Below, in pieces: positions 22,382-33,794 of a stretch of 64,000 nucleotides of DNA. This DNA is from Sordaria brevicollis (lineage: Eukaryota; Ascomycota; Sordariomycetes; Sordariales; Sordariaceae): NCBI GenBank assembly GCA_033439795.1, contig JAUTDP010000002.1:2232001-2296000 (forward strand). Direction: 5' to 3'. The notes beneath the pieces are model-generated. The model was not told the DNA's origin. It saw only the letters and a program-made list of their open reading frames with translations, and ran no database searches. Position 1 is the first letter of the stretch. Each line of letters starts with the position of its first letter. Position numbers and translations under genes: made by a program.

Positions 22382-23926
22382 ATGAAAACCAACGGAGTTG
22401 CCAAAGCGGCTCTTGCAGTCGGACTTTCGGCCACCGCTCTCGCTCAGAGTTGCGACAAAGTTCTTGTTCCCTCATATGATCTTCCTGTCGTTGCCGCAGG
22501 ATGGCAAGCCCAACTGGTCGCGGGCGAGTTGACCAAGCCCCGAAGCCTTCAGTTTGACAGCTCGGGTGCTTTGTTGGTTGTTGAGAGTGGGAAGGGTATT
22601 ACTCGTCATACACTCAAAGACAATGGAGGCACTTGCATCTCTGTTTCCGAGTCCAAGACGCTCATCGATGAGAAGACGGTATGTTCCCTTTAAGCTGTCC
22701 AAGAAGCCAAGCAGATAGCTAACGATTTCTAGCTGAACCACGGCATTGCCCTGTCCAAAGATGGCAAGACCCTGTACGCATCTTCGGCCTCGGCCGTCTA
22801 TGCCTGGGACTACGACTCGGAGGCTGGCACCGTTAGCGGCAAGCGTGAGATTGTCACCAACATGAGCAACAATGACCTCGTCACCCGCACCCTCCTGCTC
22901 TCTCAGAAGGAAGACGGCTACCTGCTCGTCTCGCGCGGCAGCGCCGACGGCAACGAGGTCCAGGCCGAGGACGTCAACAACGGCCTGTCCCAAATCCGCG
23001 CCTTCGACATCTCCAACGTGACTAGCTCCACCAAGGCCTACAACTACAACGAAGACGGCATCGTGCTCGGCTGGGGTCTTCGCAACTCAGTCGGCGTAGG
23101 CGAGCACCCCATCACCGGCGGCATCTACGCCGTCGAGAACTCCATCGACGGCGTCACCCGCAACGGCAAAGACATCCACGAGAACAACCCAGGCGAGGAG
23201 CTCAACTTCTTCGGCTACCTCAACGGCACCAAGACGGCCAACCAAGGCCGCAACTTTGGCTACCCCAAGTGCTTCGCCGTCTGGGACGTGTCCGAGATCC
23301 CAGAGAACGACAACCTCAAGCACGGCTCGCAATTCGCCATCACCGAGGAAAACGCCCAGACCGTTTCGGGAAACAAACTCACCGACGAGACCTGCGCCTC
23401 GGACTACGTCGCGCCCCGCCTCACCTTCCCGGCTCACTACGCGCCCCTCGACATCAAGTTCTCGCCCAAGGGCGATACTGCGTACGTCACCTTCAGGGGC
23501 TCCTTTGACAAGACTGATCCTGTCGGCTACCGGCTGTCGTCCATCGCTTTTGATCCATCCACAGGCGACCCGACGGTTTCAGCTGAAAACAGCCGCGAGG
23601 CGCTAAAGGACATTATCATGAACAAAGATAACTCGGTGTGCCCGGATAAGTGCTTCCGCCCTGTTGGTTTGGCGTTTGATGGCGAGGAGAGGTTGTGGAT
23701 GACGAGCGATAGCACGGGGGAGATTTATGTGTTGTTGAAGACGGAGGAGAACCCGACGAGTACGGAGAATGGGACGATTGTTACTGGGACGGATGATGCT
23801 TCTCCTTCAGGGAGTGCGACAGGTGGTGATGAGGATGATGATAGTGCTGCGGGTAGGTTGGGAATGGGTAATGGGTGGTTGTGGGCTGGGGTGGTGGGGG
23901 TGGCGGGGGTGTTGGCTTTGATTTGA
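22382..23926 (+). CDS. PQQ-dependent sugar dehydrogenase-like protein (AA12-type), GPI-anchored
   Basis: Two exons, 22382-22678 and 22733-23926, giving 496 residues; the intron is 54 bp. A signal peptide is present (cleavage near Ala-Leu-Ala-Gln, residue 22). The body is a beta-propeller of the soluble-glucose/L-sorbosone dehydrogenase type, with motifs such as ELTKPRSLQFDSSGALLVVE, GWGLRNSVGVGEHP, NFFGYLNG, NFGYPKCF, FPAHYAPLDIKFSP and CFRPVGLAFDGEERLWMTSD. Fungal members are classed as CAZy AA12 pyranose dehydrogenases that use PQQ and can pass electrons to partner oxidases. The C-terminus has a Ser/Thr/Asp-rich linker, then a hydrophobic tail ending in LALI, as in GPI-anchor signals, so the enzyme is probably held at the plasma membrane or wall. 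There is no cytochrome or CBM1 domain. Substrate is not deducible. Confidence 0.88.
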
Positions 23927-25051
23927 GTTTTGATGTCTGGACGAAAATATACGGGATGGGATGACAGAATGAGGTATGAAGACAAGATAAGAGAGTGTTG
24001 GATCACTACCTACTTGCTGATGAGAATGGTTTATGGAGATGGTATCATTATCGTTCTAAGAGCGTGATATTCTGCCTACGAATATCCAGAAATTATGATA
24101 TCAATTTACTTTCAATACCTGTCTATGCATGCACTGTGCTTGAAGTGAAGAAGCACTTCGTATGTAGTGTCCATGTGGTGGATGGAAAGACGAGAAGAGC
24201 AAACAATGGGATTGTGAGTGCACGAGATACAGGATCCGGCCGATCGGTAACTGCAAGGGCCAGAGAAAGGAGTCTGAGCCGTAGGTGCATGCATGTAGAG
24301 GTATGTCCAGGTATGCTATTCTCAAAACTGGAAGAAATGTAAAAAGCCAATAGCTGCGGGTATATGGTAAGAGAAAACAATCGTGAGAAGACATGAGGAG
24401 ACCGCAAAGCTCTCTAAGGACGGAGATAAGCTGCTATGGCTCTCAATATGGTGTGTAAGCCCTGTTTGTCATAGCAACTATCATGTAAGTCTCCCACGTT
24501 TGGATTTCCATCACACCAATGAATGCCATTAAACAAGGCGTGTTAAGGTCAATAATGGTTGGTGGAATGCTTCTTCTGGGACGGCTTCTGGCGAAGATGA
24601 ACCGAGTCGAATGAGTCTTTGGGGTTCTATTATCCCGATGCCCGAAGATGGTGTAGTGAAATCCGAGGAGAAACAGGATCAGAAATTGCATGTTGAGGTG
24701 TGATGGGTTTAAGGAAACATGCGGGGAAATTCTCGCCAATCTCATAAGAGTTGCGGCATCCTTCCGCGTGCCACTCTTGCATATACAGCTCGCTTGTCTG
24801 ATCCTCTCATGTCCAAGCGGGCAGGTGGGTGGGGTGTGTGAGGAGGAACACACTGCATATGTAAAGGTATCCGGCAGATAGTTCAAAGGCCGACTGGGCC
24901 CTAGATGATTGGGTACCAAACTTATTTTGCACATTTCTCATTGTCTTGGTATCACTTCGTCCGAAAAGAAGACGACAATTCCTTCCTTCAGCTTCCAACT
25001 CTCTGTGCAACCCTATAACCCCAGACACAACTCATTAACCACTGACAGCAC
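23927..25051. other. Convergent intergenic region
   Basis: Between the 3' ends of the AA12-like gene (+) and the N-acetyltransferase gene (-). Several frames of 60-160 codons on the minus strand (24101-24934) lack domain character. Nothing else supported. Confidence 0.5.
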
Positions 25052-26042
25052 TTAACAATGGCCACACCTCGTCTTCAACTCGCTTGGCAAGCCACGAATT
25101 GCCTCCTTTTCCTTTCTCGTAAGCACAATGCCAAAATACCTCTTCAGCGCTTCCACCCTATCCTCCTCTGATTCGAAATGCTCAATGATCTCCGACTTGT
25201 CGCCTATCCTCTTCTTGACATAATCCTTGTGCAGTATCAGCACGCCAATCGGATTTCGTTTCGAGTCGTCCAGCAGAAGCCACATGCACATGACGGTCTG
25301 CACAAAGAAGCTCTGCGGGCTGGTCATGGTCGACAGGTTCATGACCTCGAAATCGGCCGGGAAGAACTCCGTGTCGGCCGCGAAGCAGTACATTTCCTTC
25401 CAGGGCGCAGCCTCATTCTCTTGGGTAGAGTAGACCCATATCCGCTGGTTTGCGTCTGAGTGTTGCGATAAGCTCTTGTACTCGAGTCGCCCCCGGGCGG
25501 GAGACACCGTGGTAAAGATGTGGTTGTGCTCTAGCGGCACTGGGTTAACCGAGCCGTTGGAGCCAAATCCTACGTCAACGAGGTAGCGGGTGTTGTTGAT
25601 GGTCACGATGTTGACCATGTGATTCCTGGGAGTCGATGTTAGTGACCATTATTTAAACCTTTCTTTCTAGAGTATCGAGATAAACAAACCATCCTTTATA
25701 CTCCCCATCGCCCGCCTTCACTCTCCCTCCTACGTTAATGACTGTGTAACCCAGACTGCGCAGGACGGCTCCGAAGAACGCATTGACCTCCATGCAATAC
25801 CCTCCCCTCCCCTTGTCGACTATCTTTTCATAGAGGTCCTCCAGGTCCAGTGACAATCTGTGGTGTTTCGAATAATGCAGTGTCAAACTCTCAAATGGAA
25901 CGCGGGCCATGTGGCGTAGCTGCAGCATAGCGAGCCTGCCGAGGTCGTCTTGCTTTTCAGCAGCAGCGGCATCGGCTTCCTTCGGCGCATAGCCGATATG
26001 CCGGAAATAACGTTCCAGTTGGTCTTGGGAATATGTCAACAT
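25052..26042 (-). CDS. Arylamine N-acetyltransferase
   Basis: Two exons on the minus strand: 26042-25690 and 25625-25052, giving 308 residues, normal for the family; the intron is 64 bp. The catalytic triad is complete: Cys83 in RGGYCMEVN, His120 in NHMVN and Asp135 in YLVDVGFG. The join at Trp118 places the His motif correctly. The enzyme transfers an acyl group from acyl-CoA to arylamines or hydrazines by a ping-pong thiol mechanism in the cytosol. Some fungal relatives (the Fusarium NAT1/FDB2 type) use malonyl-CoA to detoxify plant benzoxazolinone breakdown products; which donor this one prefers cannot be told by eye. The start at 26042 is the first ATG of the frame and gives the usual N-terminal helix. 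Confidence 0.95.
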
Positions 26043-27244
26043 TCTTTTCTTTCGGAGCCTTTTTTTTTTCTTATCGGTTTGTTGGAAACAAAGACGGGAG
26101 GATTTTGCGATAGATGTAATAAAGATTTAAAGAGGGAAAGAAGCAACGAAAAATAGTGAGGTTTGGCGTGCCTGGCCTCTTGTATTGAGTTGTGGAGAGG
26201 TCAACCCAAAGTTCCCCTACCAAAGTTCCCCGCCTAACAGACACGTTCTGTCGTGCCCCCGGTACTTGATGCCGGGATTGTTGCTTGGATCCAAACCGAC
26301 TTCCAAGAAACCATCGTGACTGCCAATATCAGTCGTAACTATCACGTCTGGAATACATTATCCGTTGGTCAGGTTGTCATCTCCTATTTGAGTTAATGTT
26401 GGGTGTTTGGCATTAGTCATACGCTAAGGTGCAGTCGAGCCCCCTGAAGCTGCATGTGGTCTAGGCACTAGGATGTATGCACTAACAGCCATATATGCAG
26501 AATTTGGAGCTTGCTTTTGGTGGGACTTAGGATCCGCGTCCAGGCATAAATATGCATTCAAACGTAGAATCATGGCATTCATGCAGTAATTGGAGGATGC
26601 AGCATAACGGTATTTGGCTGTATCACAGAATTGCACGGCATCCGGTTTTAGGGTCGAGGGGATGGCTGTGGGAGTTCACTGACTATCTACCGCAGGGAAG
26701 GTTTATGGTAAAGAATCGAGTAAACCTTGAAACCAGATGGCATGAAATTCTACGGTGTTGAAAATAAAACACCAAACCATCGCCTGCCCTCTTGCATTTG
26801 CACTCCCTGACGGCTGCTGTACCCCGGTCAAAAAGCTCAGGGGATGATGCTAGACGCTTTGCCATGTTGATGCCGTTGTATATCTAGTCCACGCCAATGA
26901 ACCCATCTCGGAGGCAGTAATTGGTACGGCCAACCATGTTAACAGAGAAGAAGCTCAACTCGGAGTGAGAAGGAAAGAAAAAGAAGCAGGTTGTCTTGAA
27001 CTACCGTTGATTTTTTAGGTTATTTAAACATCCAACACACAGCAAAATGATGGTTCTGTTAAAAACAAAGCAGCATCACGAAAAGACAACACACATTACA
27101 CAGGTAGTGTAGGTACATGTTTCATCGATAGTCCACGGGAAATTCCCTCGGATAGCGCAATAGAGACTTGAGTCGATCTTCCTCTATTTGTTTTTGTGAG
27201 TATTTATGACACTCACTGCCTTTGCTTCCACTGTCCCTGACTCC
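26043..27244. other. Intergenic region
   Basis: Promoter side of the N-acetyltransferase gene and the 3' flank of the membrane-protein gene to its right. A short tandem duplication (caaagttcccc twice) occurs near 26216-26241. No supported gene. Confidence 0.5.
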
Positions 27245-28441
27245 TCAAATATGCGGTATGAGATCCGTCCAGCTTGCGTCCTTGTAGATTCCCAAGGGAG
27301 CGCTTCTAAAAGCAGCAAAGGCTATCACGATGATGATGACCCGTGCAGAAACGTACAGAGTGCCGAGGAGTATAACTAAAACTAGCCCAGCCGACTGCCG
27401 GTTGTTCAGATGCCCACTGGGGGGGAGAAGACCCCATATGATGAATGCTGGGAGCAACCCCAATATTGTTGCCATAGAACAGAAACGCCACAGCCACATT
27501 TCCGCAACAGATGCGAATGCATATTTCCAAGTCGCCAAGTGTATACCCGTAAAGACCAGTACACTGGCTGCAAAAGCAACACAGTTTAAGAGTGGGAACC
27601 CGAACAGGAGGATCGCTTCGTCCGGCGCGTCAAAAGTATCCTGATAGTGATACTTGGGAATGCACTTTTCTTTTTCCCGCAGGACAATAGTGAAGGGTCG
27701 GTTTATGTCTTGAGGACAGTGAAACCATGCGATGAATTGAACAAAGCCACAGACTGCGTATGCTGCTGTCAAGTCCTCGAGCAACGAAACCCCTAGGCCA
27801 GTGGAGAGACGATAGAGAATGTTGCCAACAAACCATGCGGTCTGGAAGATGGAGATCGATTTGAGCAACTGGTTGCTCTTGTTTCGGTCGTTAATCTCCT
27901 CGTCTGACGGAAGGTCTTCAAACTCCATCCGCCCGGCTTGTGCAAAATCCAGCAGGTCCCCCTCGTCCATAATTATACCGGTATCACACTCCTCATCATC
28001 TGATTTATAGTGTATTCCCCTCAAAGTAACCACAAAGGCTAGTTGGAGGCTGAACTCTTCAAATCCCGGAATGGTTGCCACATTTCTCCTCAATCGCATA
28101 GCACAATCAAGATCGCGGACTGCGCATGTTACCGCATCCTCTGGGACCAACGCAAAATACCCGGCAGCTAGTAATTTCTTCCAGAATGGTGGGAGTACGG
28201 CAAATGCTGTGGCTCCGTTACCTTCCCAGAATGTCGTAAGTGCAGTGCGCCAGGTGAGCTTCTCATCTGAAGAATCTGCAGAGATATATGTATGGAGCGA
28301 AACCCAGATGGCGAGCAAAGTTGTAGATAGACAGGTCCAGATTATGTCGAGGGTTCCCCGGCCGCAATGAGGACCCGGCATAAAGCCGGTCATCGTTGCC
28401 GACGCAGTTGTTGAACTAACGTTTGCCGCTGTGTTGTTCAT
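27245..28441 (-). CDS. Multi-pass membrane protein, fungal family of unknown function
   Basis: Single exon, 398 residues. The N-terminus is Thr/Ser/Asn-rich, then CGRGTLDIIWTCLSTTLLAIW opens the first membrane segment; this CGRGT-DIIW-C motif recurs in a large Pezizomycotina family of integral membrane proteins. After a soluble region of about 150 residues, including an acidic patch around DDEECDTGIIMDEGD, there are further hydrophobic helices near residues 205-245, 275-300, 315-340 and 350-385. Total is about six membrane spans. No transporter or enzyme signature is visible. Such genes are often tied to accessory regions in fungal genomes, but function is unknown. Confidence 0.85.
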   Translation of the reverse strand: MNNTAANVSSTTASATMTGFMPGPHCGRGTLDIIWTCLSTTLLAIWVSLHTYISADSSDEKLTWRTALTTFWEGNGATAFAVLPPFWKKLLAAGYFALVPEDAVTCAVRDLDCAMRLRRNVATIPGFEEFSLQLAFVVTLRGIHYKSDDEECDTGIIMDEGDLLDFAQAGRMEFEDLPSDEEINDRNKSNQLLKSISIFQTAWFVGNILYRLSTGLGVSLLEDLTAAYAVCGFVQFIAWFHCPQDINRPFTIVLREKEKCIPKYHYQDTFDAPDEAILLFGFPLLNCVAFAASVLVFTGIHLATWKYAFASVAEMWLWRFCSMATILGLLPAFIIWGLLPPSGHLNNRQSAGLVLVILLGTLYVSARVIIIVIAFAAFRSAPLGIYKDASWTDLIPHI

Positions 28442-29577
28442 GTTCGACGCTTAGGATCCGACGTGTTCGTGGAGGTCGACCACTGTATGGTTTAAATCGG
28501 GCCAAGAAAAGCGGGGGGGGTGATAGGTAGGCCGAGATTTGTACTTGTTCCTAGAAAAGTCCTGCAAGCCTTGGTGTTGTAAAGGCAGGTATAAGATAGA
28601 CTCTGTTTGAGCAGGACTGATAAAAAAGACAAATGTTAGCTAGGCTTGGTCAAAGATGAGGGGAGATGTGACCCAGTGATTGGAGATAGAAGAGCGAGTG
28701 AGCTAGATACATACCTTAAGACAGTTGTTGAGCATGGAACTGGCAATATAAGGATATCGACGCGGAACATTGCCGCCAGTTCCGTGTCCTCCGTCGATGT
28801 TAGCGGATGTCAGGTCTGCGGAAGGGTCTAGAGAAGCGTCCGACATATCCATGGGGTATGTCCAGCATATATGGCCGCATCTGAGGAGCTAGTATCCCGG
28901 GCCCTTACATGCTGCCCGTAGGAATATCGCCAGGCGTCACAGATCTTGAGCTCTGGGCCTCCTTGTTTGGGACAGCAGAAGCAGCCACCATCCAAAACTC
29001 CGTACATTTCAAGCTCGTAACCAACCAAAACGCATCTAAGCGCCGGGCCACCTGCAGACGACACCCAACGAGTCTATGCTCTCCAATCATGACTCGGTCA
29101 TTGCCCGTATATATAGCACTGCCACCACAGTATCCGAGCCTCAGAGCAATGGTTTTATCCCCACCGTAGCATCGCTGGCCGCCTCCAGCACAATCGTGGG
29201 GAATGGCTAGGTATTTATTCAGCCCAAGGCAGAAAGCTGCCTTGCCAGCCTGATATAGGTCACCCGGACAACTACTGCTTCGGACACTTCCCTTGCTACC
29301 CAACGGCAAGCAGAGATGAACGACGCATATCCAACTTTGGTAGGCATTTTGTTCGGTTGGAGAGAGAGTGTTAAGCACGAGTAAGACGGTGGAAGTTCCG
29401 GCTTATGACTTATGAGTGCGTGCGGACGTTTGCGTGTGTGCTCTTTGCTAACTTGTGAGGAACAAAAGTAATAAACAGCAGTGGTATGTTTCTTTAAACT
29501 TCAGTGTACGTTCCATCTCCCCAGTATGCTAATCCTTTTCCTTTCACAACCAAAATTCGAAACGTAAAAACATGCGC
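28442..29577. other. Intergenic region with one ambiguous reading frame
   Basis: Promoter side of the membrane-protein gene and 3' flank of the dehydrogenase gene. A Cys-rich frame at 28905-29378 is listed separately with low confidence. An eight-G run occurs at about 28513-28520. Confidence 0.5.
28905..29378 (-). CDS. Doubtful 157-codon Cys-rich open frame
   Basis: A continuous frame on the minus strand with ten cysteines and a Gly/Cys-rich middle (DCAGGGQRCYGGD). It has no clear signal peptide at the first ATG and no recognisable domain. An 86-codon frame is open on the opposite strand over the same bases, which weakens both. It may be a chance frame, a species-specific gene or a decayed exon. 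Not assigned a function. Confidence 0.2.
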   Translation of the reverse strand: MLNTLSPTEQNAYQSWICVVHLCLPLGSKGSVRSSSCPGDLYQAGKAAFCLGLNKYLAIPHDCAGGGQRCYGGDKTIALRLGYCGGSAIYTGNDRVMIGEHRLVGCRLQVARRLDAFWLVTSLKCTEFWMVAASAVPNKEAQSSRSVTPGDIPTGSM

Positions 29578-30606
29578 TTAAATGAGATTCTTCAACTGCT
29601 GACCGGCCAAGAACTTTCTCAGGTTCTCAACGATCAACTGTTCGGCACCTTGTGGCCTGCCACCGGCCGCGTGTGGGCTAAGAATGAGGTTGGGCGCCTT
29701 CCAGAGCTTGCTTGGCTCAGGAAGAGGTTCTGTCTCAAACACGTCTAGAGCCGCACCACCAATCCTCTCCTCTACAAGAGCATCGTAGAGGGCATCCTCG
29801 TCAACGGAAGTGCCACGTCCGACATTGACGACCCAAGCGTGCTTGGGAAGCAGCTTCAGCCTCTCGGCATTGAGCGCATGCTTTGTCGATGGGTCGCCGG
29901 GGAGGATCATGACAAGGGCGTCGGTCTCTGGTAGAAGCTCGGGAAGCTTGTCCTCGGAGTAGACCTCGATGCCATCGCGAACACCTTGGCGACGAGCAAC
30001 TCCGCGAACCTGGGATCCGAGTTGCACAAGAGAGGGGGTAAGAGTCTTGGCAATGTTTCCGAAGCCCCAGATCAGCACGCGGGCGTCCCGGAGGGTTGTG
30101 AATCTGTCGGAAGGGCGATCGGGCTGAGGACCGCCAAGGTGGCCGGGCCACTTGCCCTGGAGCTGGAAATCCCGCATCTCGTAGAACCTGCGGGCGGCAT
30201 TGAGAAGCAGACCGAGGGTGTGCTCGGCGACGGTGCGGTCATGAAGACCGGAGCCGGTGGTGACGGCGACCTTGGAGGTGTCGAAGCCGGCGCTGAGGAC
30301 GTCGTTGGGGCCGGCAGCGAGGGACTGGATCCAACGCAGCTTGGTCAAACGGTTGACGGCATCTTTGAGATTGTCGGCGGAGTTGGCCCAGGTGACGAGG
30401 ACCTCGGCATCAACGTGCTCTTCGGGAATGGGAGCCTTGACGTCGTAGGAATGGAGAGTGACGGAGGGGAAGCCCTCGATCTGAGAGGCGTCGAGCTTGA
30501 GAGAGGTGGGGTAGAGGAGCTTCATTCTGGACGAGGAGGCAAGTGATGTTGCTGCGGAAAGATGGGAGTTGATGCGGGAAAGGAAACGGGTTGGAGTTGA
30601 CCTCAT
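29578..30606 (-). CDS. D-isomer-specific 2-hydroxyacid dehydrogenase
   Basis: Single exon, 342 residues. NAD(P)-dependent reduction of 2-oxoacids to D-2-hydroxyacids is the family reaction. Visible features: dinucleotide-binding loop IWGFGNIAKTL (Gly181, Gly183; the third Gly of GxGxxG is Ala), catalytic Arg264 in NVGRGTSVDE, Glu291 in DVFETEPLP and His312 in SPHAAG. The N-terminal ~27 residues are basic and Ser-rich without acidic residues and could be a mitochondrial presequence; a second ATG at residue 28 (MKLLYPTSLKLD) would give a cytosolic form with the usual family start. Specific substrate (glyoxylate, hydroxypyruvate or other) is not deducible. Confidence 0.92.
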   Translation of the reverse strand: MRSTPTRFLSRINSHLSAATSLASSSRMKLLYPTSLKLDASQIEGFPSVTLHSYDVKAPIPEEHVDAEVLVTWANSADNLKDAVNRLTKLRWIQSLAAGPNDVLSAGFDTSKVAVTTGSGLHDRTVAEHTLGLLLNAARRFYEMRDFQLQGKWPGHLGGPQPDRPSDRFTTLRDARVLIWGFGNIAKTLTPSLVQLGSQVRGVARRQGVRDGIEVYSEDKLPELLPETDALVMILPGDPSTKHALNAERLKLLPKHAWVVNVGRGTSVDEDALYDALVEERIGGAALDVFETEPLPEPSKLWKAPNLILSPHAAGGRPQGAEQLIVENLRKFLAGQQLKNLI

Positions 30607-31453
30607 TCGGCCGTCTTTTTATGGGATTATTCGTCTGGAGTTGGGAAATGGGGATGAGATGAACGCTCACTGCCCTGATGAAGGCCAAGGTGGGGTGGAG
30701 CTTTGCCTTCAACATGGTGACGATCTCGGAGAGCTGGGGGCAGGCGGGGTCAATGCTTGTTCCCGGTCCCCAGAGGTTCCTTCCCGTTCCCGAACCCCAA
30801 TTTCCGGGCGAGGCCAGGGCATTTTCCCCGCTTTCCCCTCCCCACACACAACCCCCACCAACCCCCAACTGACTCCCACTTTCTCTTGTGCCCCCAATCT
30901 CCCACGTTCTTGCCTTCTCTCGGAGCATTTTGACGAGACATTGCGGGCGCCCACGGGGTACAATGTCCCGAGATCTGGTCACGGTCGTGGTTGAATTTTG
31001 TGGTGGGGGACGACGGTTCATTTTTCATTTGGAGCCTTTCTCTGTTCAAAATTAGATCACGTCATACGAAGCGAATCCAAATCCTCGACCACCGTCAACA
31101 ACTCGTCACGAGCCAGACCCCGTACGCGGTGCCACCATTTGTGAAATCGTCCCCAAGAACAGCCTTCCACAGCTTGTCATGGAAATCCGACAGCCACCAA
31201 ACGCTATGGCCCTGCGAGGCTTTCGAGATCGACACATATTATTTGATGCTACACGCTATTTATTCATCGACTGCGCTGAATGGCCAGAATTGTCAACTCG
31301 TGGTATCGTAACACATCCCCCCATAAGCCAAAAGCCCCAAACTCCGGCGGAATCGTTGTCCAAACCCTTTCCATGCGTGTTTCCCTTGCCCAATGGCAGT
31401 GGCCTACTTCCCGCAAACTCCCTTTACCATGGTCCTCGCTGCTTGAAGACACT
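30607..31453. other. Intergenic region
   Basis: Upstream region of the dehydrogenase gene and 3' flank of the next minus-strand gene. C-rich stretch at about 30840-30890 (repeated CCCCCAC). No supported gene. Confidence 0.5.
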
Positions 31454-33794
31454 CTACATGGCCTTTCCAACCTCAAATCCAGCTCCTCCCACGTCATCTC
31501 CTTCTCCAGCCCTTCCCTCTGCTTCCTGCTGTCCCTCTCCGTCTAGGCTTGATTCGGCAATGGTAACTGCCGGAAAGTAACTTAGTGTGTTGGGATCAGA
31601 AGCAACACCAGTGAAGCCCTGTCCCGACGTTTGCTGACCTGCTGTCTGACCTCCAGCATCCAAACTCGAGCTCGGCTGTCCTATCAGCGTGAAATCGGTA
31701 TCGGCCCTCCGAAGGTTAGCCGGATGAGGCCCCGGCTTCTCGCTATCAAAAGGATCTGACTTCGAAATAGGAACGGTCGAGGATCGCGATGGCGGTGACG
31801 GTGTGGGAACTACGTCATACACGGAGACAACCGGTGTTGACTTGGTGTCCTTCGTCGTGACCTCGGGTTCGGTCTTCGCTGAGGGCTCCGGCTGGGATGG
31901 CGAGTCATCGGACGGCGAAGGCTTACTCGGGCCAGGCGCGCTCGGTGCTGGAGCAGGACCAGGACCAAAAGGCATAGGAGCATTCCAAGGAAATCCTTGA
32001 GACGGAGGCGCACTTCCATTCGCGGGGCCCGTCATCGGAAACCCTCCGGATACAAACTGCGCCGGGATGATAAAGTGCATCGGAGTTCCCTGCTGCGGCG
32101 TCATAGATGCCCAATCGGGTGTTGCCATCGGAGAGCCAGGCGGCGGCGCGGCGTAAACGAAGAACGGAGCGCTGCTCGAAGAAGATGGGTTGGCGAACAT
32201 GGTGTACATCGGAGCCGGCGACATTGGCGTTTGGGATTCCATCCTGTAAGCCTGGCTTCCGCTTGCTTCAGACTGCCTGCTGAAAGTCTCCTTTTCGCGG
32301 ACATCAGGCTGCTTTCCGTTGCCGTTGTTGCCATCGTCCAGTTTGTCGGAGCTGTTGATTGCTTCCTCCAGCCGGTCTTGGAGGTCCTCGACAACGTCGC
32401 GCTGATTGTTCTTCAACTTCCTGATCGTTATGGCCTCTGGAAAGTGTTAGCTGATGACCAGATCGAAACACAGACACGAGGCCACTTACCACTCAACATC
32501 TGCAAAAAGGTAAACACGGTAAGAGTCATCATCAGCAAAGGAACAAGCTGACCAAATGACTTTGGGTCGTTCTCCGAGTTGGTGCCGTCAAAAAGCTGGA
32601 TCCACCCTGATCGGTCCACCCATCGTCGAAGCATCGCAATGTACTCGGAAGAGGAGGCCATTGTGTATCCAGCAATAGCCAGACCAGCCAACAGATACAC
32701 ACCATAAATCTGTCCGCCGATACGGTTCACCCACTTCAGCTTCTTCTGCCCTATAATGTCCACCAACCATTTGCAAAACTTTTCCCGCCTTCCACCGTTC
32801 TCTCTTCCTGCGCGAACGACGCGGCCAATTGTGACAATATTGGCAAGGACATAGTAGAGGACAAGAATAACGAAAGGAGTCCATCCAGTGATGCGGTCGC
32901 CCACCTTGAACAGCCCGGCTCCTTGGAAAGACTGTTGCAAGGTACTTCCAAACTGCGCAGCGCTCCCTTGAAAGCACGCAGCTGGCAGAAGAAGAGTGCT
33001 CCATTTCTCGTCGTCCTTCGGAACTTGAGTCGGAAAGGCAAGTTCAGACCCTGGGGCGGCCTGGGTAGAAAGAAGAATTCCCGTCGCCAGGTACAACAGT
33101 GCCGTCGCTACCGTCCGGATACCAGCTACCCAAGGGTGCTCCCAGTAGTGCTTGGACACGAGAAGGGTGAGCAAATGCGTGGCGCAGGTGAGTAGCAGCA
33201 TGTTCGAAATGACATTGTAGTGATAGGCCGAGATGGAGCAGGCTTTGGCGAAGCGCATTGTGATGGCGTACGCGGCTCCGGTGAAGATTTGCTGATCACT
33301 ACACGAGATGATGAGCATCTCGAAGAAGCCACCAATGCTGAGTTGCCATCTTTTGTTTTCCTTCTCTCTGTGCGTTGAGCCGACGACCGGTTAGCAACCT
33401 TACGCAGGCTCTAAAGCGCTCCATGACCCGCTCGAGGGTGACTTACTCCGCTGTCAACCGTTTCTTCAATTTTATCAGTTTGGCGTAGTGCCACAAGACA
33501 TGCAAGAAGGCTATTAGTAACGCAAAACCCGTTATTACAACAAAGGCTCCGAGGATCTAAGAAACGGGACTGTGTAAGCCTTGTGTCCACGTACGACTTG
33601 TACAGGGAAAGAGGTCCATCGACTCTGGGGAAGCTTACACCGATACCCGCAATATCTGGATCTGGGTTAAACTCTCCGGGTCTGTTTCCTCCGACGGATA
33701 TCACGGTCTGGTTGTCGGGTGCGTAGACTACGGAGCAGTTTATCGTGACTCCATAGTGTTCGAGGCACTGCTCAACTGATGTATAGGCGCCCAT
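31454..33794 (-). CDS. Multi-pass membrane protein with long Pro/Ser-rich tail
   Basis: Four exons on the minus strand: 33794-33639, 33556-33447, 33367-32490, 32436-31454, giving 708 residues. Introns of 82, 79 and 53 bp have GT/AG ends and the frame holds at each join. A short N-terminal segment with two Cys (CLEHYGVTINCSV) probably faces outside. Exon 2 carries the first hydrophobic helix (ILGAFVVITGFALLIAF), followed by about six more in exon 3, including a charged loop GRENGGRREKFCKW. The topology (short ectodomain, about seven helices) recalls fungal receptor-like membrane proteins, without any specific signature. The last ~320 residues start with a possible coiled coil (NNQRDVVEDLQDRLEEA) and become Pro/Ser/Gly-rich and disordered. 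Function unknown. Confidence 0.85.

Noticed and set aside
26216..26241. Tandem caaagttcccc repeat as a regulatory element
   Set aside because: Only two short copies; not enough to claim a function.
29578..33794. A secondary-metabolite cluster around the dehydrogenase and membrane proteins
   Set aside because: No backbone synthase, P450 or pathway-specific regulator is present nearby.
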